NCBI GenBank assembly: GCA_964573285.1
Contig: CAZNJD010000073.1
Coordinates: forward strand, 1-15,829
DNA from: UBA1140 sp964573285
Lineage (GTDB): Bacteria; Campylobacterota; Campylobacteria; Campylobacterales; Sulfurovaceae
Direction of reading: 5' to 3'
Length of the DNA stretch: 15,829 nt
The translations under genes and the position numbers were made by a program. Below are positions 6,508-15,000 of the stretch, piece by piece; the first letter of the stretch is position 1; every line of letters starts with the position of its first letter. The notes beneath the pieces are model-generated. The model ran no database searches, was not told where the DNA came from, and saw only the letters and a program-made list of their open reading frames with translations.

Positions 6508-6516
6508 TGTTATAAT
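6508..6516 (+). promoter_or_regulatory. Extended -10 promoter of the first giant surface-protein gene
   Basis: TGTTATAAT is a perfect TATAAT with the upstream TG dinucleotide. No -35 of quality is visible (TTTAGT at 6490-6495 is 15 bases away). A start near 6522 would give a leader of about 30 bases. It is divergent from the hydrolase operon promoter about 110 bases away. Confidence 0.65.
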
Positions 6517-6553
6517 TAAAAAAATTAATACTCTTTTTTAAGAAAGGTTGAAT

Positions 6554-9500
6554 GTGAATTTAATATTTAAGCAACTACTATTTTTATGGACTATTTTATT
6601 TGTAAATTTTTTATATGCAGATGGTACAGATACACAGATTACAATAACAGATGCAAGTGGAGTCTATGAGTATGATGATCACTTATCATTTACTATTCAG
6701 CTTAGTGAAGCTCCTTGGCTTAGTAGTGTAACTGTAAACTACTCAACACATGATGGTTCAGCTGTTGCTGGAAGTGATTATACAGCTACAAGTGGAAGTG
6801 TAACATTTTATGCATGGCAAACCTCAAAAACAGTTGAAGTACCTATAATTAATGATACTATACATGAAAATATTGAAACGCTATATATGAGTATATCTAA
6901 TAGTAATAGTGGATATATTGTAAGTGATGATAGAGGAGATGGAACTATTTATGATGATGATGCAGAACCCCTAAGTCTAACTTTACATAACCGAGCAGAG
7001 ATGGAACAAGATAGTAACTGGGTACTAAATTTCACGGCAAGACTTAATCAATCAGCTCCTGCAGGAGGGGTTACTATTGGTTATGAAACCCAAGACAATA
7101 CAGCATTGGCAGGGTCAGATTATATAGCTACTAGTGGGACAATTACTATTCCTGAAGGCTCAATAGATGGGTTTATTCCTGTAACAATTATAGGTGATGA
7201 CCAACCTGAAAATAGTGAAAACTTTAATGTTAAAATCACCTCTATTAGTCAAGGCATTTTGAATAATAGTGAAGCACCAGGTACGATATATGATGATGAT
7301 GCTATCGAAGTGAATATAGATAGTAGTAATGTTGACGAGGGGAATATCGGTGATAGTAACAAGATGAGATTTAGTATATATCTTGCCAAGAATTATCCAT
7401 TGACGACACCACTAACTATTGATTATACAACCCAAGATGGAACAGCTATAGCAGGGTCAGACTATAGAGCCAAAAGTGGTAGTATAACTTTTAATCTAGG
7501 AGATAAAGAGAAGTTTATAGATGTTGATATTATTGGTGATGAAGATATTGAAAATAATGAATATCTCGATATGATTATCTCTGGAAGTTCATATATAGTC
7601 AATAATAGTAGTAGAAGTTATATACTTAATGATGATGGTTCATATCCTGCTATTTCATTAGATAGTAGTAGTTTCTCTATAGTTGAAGGTAATAGCTCTC
7701 AAAGTAGTTTGGATTTTACATTTACCTTAGATAAACCAGCAGTTGATGGTAGCTCTTTTCATTATGAGACATGGGATGATACAGCAGAAGATGAGTCCAA
7801 AGATAATGATTATATCTATACTCATGGAGATAAAATACTAACAGTAGGAACAACAAAGGTTACAATATCTGTTCCAATTAATGGAGATACTAAAATAGAA
7901 GATGATGAGAGTTTTAACTTTAAGTTCTCAGATTTAAATAGACTAAATTACGGAACAACCAATGAAGCAAAAGGGATTATTGTAAATGATGATGGCTCAT
8001 ACCCTACTATCTCATTTACTAGTAGTAGCTACTCAATAAATGAAGGAGATAGTGGACAAAAAGATATAAATTTTACTCTATCACTTGATAAACCAGCTTT
8101 TAAAAATTCACATTTTGACTACTATACCACTAATGGGACTGCTACAGATACAGAAGATTATGTTAAAGTGGATAGAACGACTTTCAATATCCCTGAAGGT
8201 GAGCAAAATATTACAATTCCTATAAAGATAAATGGGGATGAGATTATTGAAGATGATGAAAGTTTCTATTTAGTAATAGATAATGAGAGTGAAAATCTAA
8301 AAGTAACAGGAACACAAAAACCTATAGCTACAATTATAAATGATGACGGAAGTTATCCTCAAATTAGTTTTGCACAATCATCTTACTCTATTATAGAGGG
8401 AGACAGTGGAGAAAAAGAGTTAAATATTACACTCACACTTGATGCTCCAGCTTTTGCTGATACACATATAGACTATTATACAGAAGATAATAAGGCACAA
8501 GATGGTAGTACTTCTACAGAAGATAATGATTACATTGCTACAAGTGGCACACTAGATATTGATGAAAATAGTTCAACAGCATCTATAATAGTAAAAATAA
8601 ATGGTGATACTAATATAGAACCTGATGATAATTTCTATCTATATATCCATAATCCTAAAAATCTAATAATCACTTCAAATAGAACAGAAATTATTATTGA
8701 AAATGATGATGTTCATAATGAAGAGCCTTTTGTATGTGATGAACATATGTATCTATCTAGTAGTATCAAAAGAGGAAGTGAAGTTACAGGTAAAATGTGG
8801 TTACATAGAATTAATACTACCAAATCACCTTTTGGATTTGAGGTTATGGATGATGCAGGAGAAGAGAAGCTATATAATGCTTTAGCTTATAATGAGATAG
8901 ATAACTATATCTATGGACTCTACTATAAAGAGCTATTTAAGATTAGTAAAACAGGAAAAGTTATGAGTTTAGGAGAGGTAAATCAACTTCCTGATTTCTT
9001 AGCTAATAAACAGGCTTATGCAGGTGCTAGTTATAATGGATACTATTTTGTAACAGGTTTTGGAGTCAATTATGACAAAATCTATAAGATAAAATTAGCA
9101 GATAGTGACGAGAATAGAACAGTTGAAGATATAAATCTCTCTACGGCTGTTTCGATTAAAGATTTCTCTTTCTCTCCTGATGGAAAGTATCTATATGGTA
9201 TTGCAGATGGTGGAAAACTTACTAAAATAGATATAAATAGTGGAGAGGTTACTTTTATAGGAGATGCCCATACAGATTATGAGTTTGACTCATCTTTTTC
9301 AGATAAAAATGGAAGATTTTTTGCAAATGATAGTAAAGGAAATGGATTTTTTGAGTTTAATTTGGCTAATGGTACAAAAAGATTTTTGTCAAATTCTCAA
9401 CCAGCAGATTATAATGATGGAGCGAACTGTATAAATGCAGAGTTGGTATTTACGGATTATGGAGATGCACCTATGAGTTATCAAAATACATGGCATAATA

Positions 9501-11953
9501 TTACAAATGGTATCTTTTTGGGTAATAAGGTTGACCATGATATTGGCTCTTATGATACGGTTGATGCTAATGGAGATGATTTAAATGGTGAAGATGATGA
9601 TGATGGGGTAACCCTTTTAGATGGGAGTGATATTAGTGGAAAATATTTTGAGACAAATAGTACCCATCAACTAAAGGTAAAACTATCAAAAGAGGCATAT
9701 TTAAAAATTTGGATAGATACAAAAATCAATGGGACTTTTGATAATGGAGATGACCTCGTGTATAATTCAGGAGGAAAACTTAGTGCAGGAGAGCATATTA
9801 TAAACTTTTTCCTTCCTGATGGTCTAATTACAGATAAAAAGACATATTTAAGGGCTAGAGTCTCAACAAATCCAAGTATGAACCCTACAGGTTTTGTTTT
9901 AGATGGTGAGGTTGAAGATTATATGATATATTTTAAAACAACTATTAACCCTCTAAAGGGTCTATTTAATATTGAAAGAACCGATAGTGGTAACTATGCT
10001 ATTAATAGTAAAGAGAGAAATGCATGGTTTACACAGATAGTAGGAAGAGATTTTGACTACTCTTTACTTTTTTATAAAGAGGATATGAGTGAAGAGCAGG
10101 AGTTAGATAATGTAACATTAAAAATAGAACTTATAAATGAAGATACCAATGCAACACCATATACTAAATATGTATATATCAAAAACACCCCACCAAAAAG
10201 TAGAATAGATAATCTCTTGCCACATGATTTAGGTAATTTACCTGCAATCAAAAGAGCTAGATTTCGAATTTATTATGGGATTGATAATAACAATAATATT
10301 ATACAAGCTTCATGTAGCAGTGACCCACAAGTTTGTTTTAATGCCTTGCCTAAAACTACATTTGTAGATGCTAAAGATGATTTTGCTATACGACCTGACT
10401 ATTTTCATATGATAATATATGATGGTAGCAGTTCACGCCGAGTCAATACAGCAACAGATAATAATACATCATTGAGAGTATCGGCAGGATATGATTATAA
10501 TCTAAGTGTAACAGCCTCTGTATATAATGGAAATGATGCTACTCCTGCTATAGGATATACAACAAATAGTGTAGATAGAACATTGGAGTTTTTGGATAAA
10601 TCTAATAGTGCTTGTCCTATCAAAGATGACTATAATAGTACAGATAGTTTTATAGATGGTAAAAATAGAAATAATCTAATGGAGATAAAAGAGGTAGGAG
10701 AGTATAAACTAAATATAATAGATAACAAATGGACAGAGGTAGATAGCATTAACGGTGATTGTGATATAAATAAATCAACCCATTCAAATAGTGGGAATAT
10801 TAAATCAGGATGTAATATAGTCTCTCCTGATATAAATTTATCCTCATATCCTGACCATTTTGCTCTAAATTTAGCTATACAAAACTTACCAAATAGCACT
10901 CATAATGATTTTATATATATGAGTGAGATGAACTCTACATTTAATAAAGTAGCAATTGCATATCAAGGAAGTATAGTAGCACAAAATGAGGATAATGAAA
11001 CTACTCAGAACTTTACAAATGGATATTTTGCACAAGATGTAACATTGGAATTAAATGCTACAACTCTATCAGATAGGGGAGTAGATACTGCATTAAAAAC
11101 CTCTGATGGAACTATAGTTGTAAATTTTGTTAGAACTATAGAGTTTAATAATGATGGTAATATCACAAGAGAGTTAAACTCTAAACTCTCTAATTTATCT
11201 ACTATAAATATAACAAGTGATAAATTTACAGAAGAGCATAATGGAACTGCCAATATCGATATTAGATATAATATCAATAAAAACTTATCAAAAACTATTA
11301 ATCCTATACAGATTAGATTTCATGATTTTGATAGTAAATCTATAAACTCTAACTCTATATCTCATGGCAAAGAGACTCCACCATATATTCCAACTGGAAA
11401 TTTAAATTTAGGGGAGAGTATTCGAAACTTCTACTTTGCACAGGTTGCACCTGATAAAATCAAATATCCAACTATTGATTTCAAAAGAATAGATACTATT
11501 AGAACACCTTTACAAGTAGAGATTTTTTGTGGTGATGGAGTTGATAGAACGCATTGTGCCAATACATCTTTATTAAATCATACTCATATCCCTAGTAGTC
11601 CTAGAGTAGGGAAAGGATGGTATCTATCAAAAGACCATAATATTTCTGTAGATGGAACCGTTACAGGACTTATTATAAATAATCCAAATCCAAATGTTGT
11701 AAATATCACACCCATAACCCCTATAGGGTTAAGAAATGGAAGAAATGGTACTATTATGAGTAGATTTATAAATCCTTCTGGTAAACAACAGTACAGAGTA
11801 GATATATTATCTGACCCTCAACTTCAATATACTAGTTACTACATAATATCAGGAAGTGATGAGAATACCTCATCTTGGACTGGTATTGGCAAAAGTGGTA
11901 TGATTTTAGAATTAAAAGCAAATAGGAGTTCTGCTCATAAGATGGATTGGTAA
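6554..11953 (+). CDS. Giant secreted Calx-beta / DUF6923-type propeller / GEVED protein with MshQ-like C-terminal region
   Basis: The 1799-residue product is a mosaic surface or secreted protein, probably adhesive. I place the start at GTG 6554, because AAAGG (6543-6547) lies six bases upstream; a TTG at 6548 in the same frame would touch that site. Residues 1-22 are a Sec signal peptide (FLYA|DGTD). Six Calx-beta domains follow at about 27-138, 139-249, 251-361, 365-480, 485-598 and 602-720. A beta-propeller-like domain of DUF6923 type spans about 728-959, bounded by Cys728 and Cys959. A GEVED domain spans about 967-1127 (DYGDAP 968-973, acidic NGEDDDDGV 1011-1019, GEVEDY 1118-1123). Residues 1130-1799 include DDFAIRPDYF (1275-1284), resembling the DUF6701 region of MSHA-pilus protein MshQ. 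No T9SS or LPxTG sorting signal is seen. Export route beyond Sec is unknown. Confidence 0.88.
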   Translation: MNLIFKQLLFLWTILFVNFLYADGTDTQITITDASGVYEYDDHLSFTIQLSEAPWLSSVTVNYSTHDGSAVAGSDYTATSGSVTFYAWQTSKTVEVPIINDTIHENIETLYMSISNSNSGYIVSDDRGDGTIYDDDAEPLSLTLHNRAEMEQDSNWVLNFTARLNQSAPAGGVTIGYETQDNTALAGSDYIATSGTITIPEGSIDGFIPVTIIGDDQPENSENFNVKITSISQGILNNSEAPGTIYDDDAIEVNIDSSNVDEGNIGDSNKMRFSIYLAKNYPLTTPLTIDYTTQDGTAIAGSDYRAKSGSITFNLGDKEKFIDVDIIGDEDIENNEYLDMIISGSSYIVNNSSRSYILNDDGSYPAISLDSSSFSIVEGNSSQSSLDFTFTLDKPAVDGSSFHYETWDDTAEDESKDNDYIYTHGDKILTVGTTKVTISVPINGDTKIEDDESFNFKFSDLNRLNYGTTNEAKGIIVNDDGSYPTISFTSSSYSINEGDSGQKDINFTLSLDKPAFKNSHFDYYTTNGTATDTEDYVKVDRTTFNIPEGEQNITIPIKINGDEIIEDDESFYLVIDNESENLKVTGTQKPIATIINDDGSYPQISFAQSSYSIIEGDSGEKELNITLTLDAPAFADTHIDYYTEDNKAQDGSTSTEDNDYIATSGTLDIDENSSTASIIVKINGDTNIEPDDNFYLYIHNPKNLIITSNRTEIIIENDDVHNEEPFVCDEHMYLSSSIKRGSEVTGKMWLHRINTTKSPFGFEVMDDAGEEKLYNALAYNEIDNYIYGLYYKELFKISKTGKVMSLGEVNQLPDFLANKQAYAGASYNGYYFVTGFGVNYDKIYKIKLADSDENRTVEDINLSTAVSIKDFSFSPDGKYLYGIADGGKLTKIDINSGEVTFIGDAHTDYEFDSSFSDKNGRFFANDSKGNGFFEFNLANGTKRFLSNSQPADYNDGANCINAELVFTDYGDAPMSYQNTWHNITNGIFLGNKVDHDIGSYDTVDANGDDLNGEDDDDGVTLLDGSDISGKYFETNSTHQLKVKLSKEAYLKIWIDTKINGTFDNGDDLVYNSGGKLSAGEHIINFFLPDGLITDKKTYLRARVSTNPSMNPTGFVLDGEVEDYMIYFKTTINPLKGLFNIERTDSGNYAINSKERNAWFTQIVGRDFDYSLLFYKEDMSEEQELDNVTLKIELINEDTNATPYTKYVYIKNTPPKSRIDNLLPHDLGNLPAIKRARFRIYYGIDNNNNIIQASCSSDPQVCFNALPKTTFVDAKDDFAIRPDYFHMIIYDGSSSRRVNTATDNNTSLRVSAGYDYNLSVTASVYNGNDATPAIGYTTNSVDRTLEFLDKSNSACPIKDDYNSTDSFIDGKNRNNLMEIKEVGEYKLNIIDNKWTEVDSINGDCDINKSTHSNSGNIKSGCNIVSPDINLSSYPDHFALNLAIQNLPNSTHNDFIYMSEMNSTFNKVAIAYQGSIVAQNEDNETTQNFTNGYFAQDVTLELNATTLSDRGVDTALKTSDGTIVVNFVRTIEFNNDGNITRELNSKLSNLSTINITSDKFTEEHNGTANIDIRYNINKNLSKTINPIQIRFHDFDSKSINSNSISHGKETPPYIPTGNLNLGESIRNFYFAQVAPDKIKYPTIDFKRIDTIRTPLQVEIFCGDGVDRTHCANTSLLNHTHIPSSPRVGKGWYLSKDHNISVDGTVTGLIINNPNPNVVNITPITPIGLRNGRNGTIMSRFINPSGKQQYRVDILSDPQLQYTSYYIISGSDENTSSWTGIGKSGMILELKANRSSAHKMDW
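7628..8359 (+). repeat. Internal amplification of Calx-beta units joined by an N-D-D-G-S-Y-P linker
   Basis: Within the first giant protein the seven-residue linker NDDGSYP occurs at residues 359-365, 478-484 and 596-602 (bases 7628, 7985 and 8339), a period of 357 and 354 bases. Each linker opens a Calx-beta unit with [A/T/Q]-I-S-[L/F] then S-S/S-Y-S-I and E-G-x-S. Codons differ between copies (for example GGT TCA TAT versus GGA AGT TAT), so the units are diverged duplicates, not fresh ones. Units 1-2 lack this linker and carry GTIYDDD ends instead. Confidence 0.8.
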
Positions 11954-11983
11954 GAGTTAAAGTTAAACTTAGATATATTATTA

Positions 11984-11989
11984 TATAAT
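11984..11989 (+). promoter_or_regulatory. Possible -10 box for the second giant surface-protein gene
   Basis: A perfect TATAAT lies 34 bases before the ATG at 12023, in the 69-base gap after the first giant gene, where no terminator is visible. The gap is almost pure A/T, so chance matches are likely; co-transcription with the upstream gene is the alternative. Confidence 0.4.
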
Positions 11990-12022
11990 TCTTTTAATAT
12001 TTATTTAATAAAAGGATTAATT

Positions 12023-15000
12023 ATGATAAAGAGATTTTTTTTATTGTTTCTATTTTTTGTATCTATATTAAGCCAAAAATTATTAGCAACTAGTATTACA
12101 CTAGATGGAACACAGACACTTCTAAGTGGACATCAATGTCAAACAGCAAAATATAGATTTGGTACACAATCTTCTTATCAAGGGCAGGATATAGATTTAA
12201 TACTAGATGTTATAGATGAAGATAATGAGTATAGTGAGGGGAAATGTGTTGATATAGTTGATAATGTAATAGGATTTCGTTTAAGAGATACAGACCGTTG
12301 GAATAATTACGCATATTTAGATGTCAAAGTTACGGTTGTAAAAAAGGGAACGCAGATACCACTAAATGTTGATACAATTACAGTTACCAATTTTGACCTT
12401 GATAATAATCCAGATTATACAGATACAGATGATATTTATTATCAAAATCCTACAAAGGTTTATTTGAGTGAATTTACGAATGTTACGAAGAGTACAGATA
12501 ACTTTTTTGGAGATTACTCAATAAAACTAAAAGGACAAGATAGTGGAAACTGTAATGATAATGCCACACTTTTACAAAAAGAGTGTAGGGCAGGAGTCTC
12601 TTTTGATAACACCTCTAGCTTTTATGCGAGAGTTCAAAATGATAACGCCTATGGTACACTCAATGGTTATCCTGATGCCTATAGACTTATTCAATTCTCA
12701 TTTGAATTAAAAGATTTAACACCTCTTATGTCTGAAATAGAAGTTCCATGTAACGATACTATAAACTACTCAACATTTAATAACTCATGGATAGAAGGGG
12801 ATACACATTTTACTTATAATAACAATATAGATATTTCAAAAACTATAAAAGTAACAGATGCCCAAAATCTTAAATTGACAATTAATGGAGAAACAGAGAA
12901 AAATTTTGATTGGATTTATATTTATGATGAAAATGATAATGAAATTTATGTAGGTTCAGGAATTTTTAATAATAAATCCATTGATATATCAGGTTCAGAG
13001 GTAACTATTAGATTAACAACTGATGGTTCTATCACCAAATCAGGATTAACTATTAATTTAGAGGGATTAGGTTGTCAAGAAGAGCCTACCATTAGTCTTG
13101 GCAACCCTATAGAGATTACAGAGGGAGATAGTGGGGATAAAGAGCTTATTTGTATGGTCAATCTTGATAATCCTGCACCAGATGATAGTGTAACCGTTCA
13201 AGTAGAACCACACAATATTACAGCAAATGAGGGAGAGGACTATTCAAGAGTTAATAGCATGGTTCATTTTTCAAAAGGAGAGAGTCAAAAAGAGATAGTT
13301 TATAAAATACATGGAGATACTAAAATAGAAGATAATGAGACTTTTAGTATAGAGCTTCTATCTCCTCAAAATGCTAAATTAGATGAAAATCATACCACAA
13401 CCATAGCCACTATTATTAATGATGATACTAATAATCCTATTGGATGCTTGATGAGTGCCTTTATGTTTCAAAATAAACCGACAGATATTAATGCTTTAAA
13501 TTTAGCCAATGGAGAGATGGTATCTGTACAAGCTGATATATCTCTTGATAATATTAATGCAGTTGGATTTAATAAAAAAGATGGATACTTTTGGGGATAT
13601 AACTATACAAAACGAAACGGTACAGTAACGAGAATTGGTATGAGTTCAGATGGTAAATGGATTGCAGAAGATTTTAAAGTAGATGGACTTAATGATTTTA
13701 AATCCTATGTAGGAGATATAGATAATAATGCACATTTATATCTAAAAGGGAGTGGAAGTAGTAGAAGAGTAGTTGTAATAGATTTAGACCCAAACTCATC
13801 TAACTATTTAAAAAAGATTAGAGATTTTAATTTGGACTTTAATTTAGGTATAGCCGATTGGGGATTTAATACAAGAGATAATCTATTATATGCTGTTAAT
13901 AATGGAAGTAGAAATAAATACCTATATAAAATTGACCCATCAACTGGACATAAACTCTCAAAAGAGAATACCCTCTTAACAGGATATAGAGCTTTTGGAG
14001 CTAGTTTCTTTGATGCAAATGGATTTTATTATGTTTATGATAATGGAAGTGGAAATATATATAGAATTGATGTTGCAAACTCTGCTAAGGCTGTACTCTT
14101 TGCAACAGGTGAGAGTGTTAGCTTAAATGATGGTGCTATGTGTACAGATGCTCAGTTTAAATTCGATTTTGGAGACCTACCTGATATTTACCCTACAACT
14201 TTAGAGGGTAATGGAGCTAGACACTCTTTGCCTACTTATGGAGAGCCTACTGTATATATGGGCAGTGGTGTAAGCCATGAAAATAATGGAAAACCCTCAG
14301 TTGGGGCAAATTTGGATGATAAAGATGATGGTGTAAAGTTAGATGGAAGCTTATTTCAAGATAAAACAGTTAATGGAGGAAGTACTTTTACATTAAAAAT
14401 CACGACACATGGAGTTGGATTTTTGAGTGCGTGGATTGATTGGAATGGAGATGGGGATTTTAATGATGATAGTGAAAAGGTGGCTACTAATATAGATGGC
14501 AGTGCTGGATTGATTAATCTATCTATTACTGCTCCTAGTAGTGCAGTAGATAGAGTAACTTATGCTAGATTTAGATATAGCTATCAGAGAGATTTAGAAC
14601 CTACAGGAAATGCAATAGATGGAGAGGTTGAAGATTACAGAGTTAATATTCATGGAAATTTAGAACCATTTATTTGTACTCAGAGACTATTTTTATCCAA
14701 TAGAACAGAATTAGGAACAGGTACAGGGGATAGTGGTGCAACTTGGTTACATAGTTTTTATGCAATGACACCTATATATACGCCTATAGGTAATGGATTT
14801 GCAAGTGGTGATGGTGGATATAATGCTATTGGATATAATATAAAAGATAATTTTATATATGCTCTTTATGGAAATGAGTTACTCAAAATTGATAAAAATG
14901 CACATATTAAAAATTTAGGCGTGGTTAATGGACTACCTGAGGGTCAACTATATGCTGGAGAGTTTGATAGAGATGGATATTATTATGTAAGTGGAAATGG

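Noticed and set aside
7628..8359. CRISPR-like periodic repeats
   Set aside because: The period is about 355 bases, the repeats are in frame, and they differ in codons; they are protein domain linkers.
8697..8885. Plus-strand ORF of 62 codons inside the first giant gene
   Set aside because: It is a +1-frame shadow over the start of the propeller domain; the main frame is continuous and domain-rich there.
6554..11953. Type I secreted RTX protein
   Set aside because: There is an N-terminal Sec signal peptide and no GGxGxDxxx nonapeptide arrays; the acidic motifs belong to Calx-beta ends and the GEVED domain.
6554..11953. Type IX secretion cargo, suggested by the GEVED domain
   Set aside because: No C-terminal T9SS sorting domain is recognisable and the composition points to Campylobacterota rather than Bacteroidetes.
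11954..12022. Terminator between the two giant genes
   Set aside because: Only a five-pair A/T-rich inverted repeat (AAGTTAAACTT) is present, with no G/C stem and no well-placed T-run.
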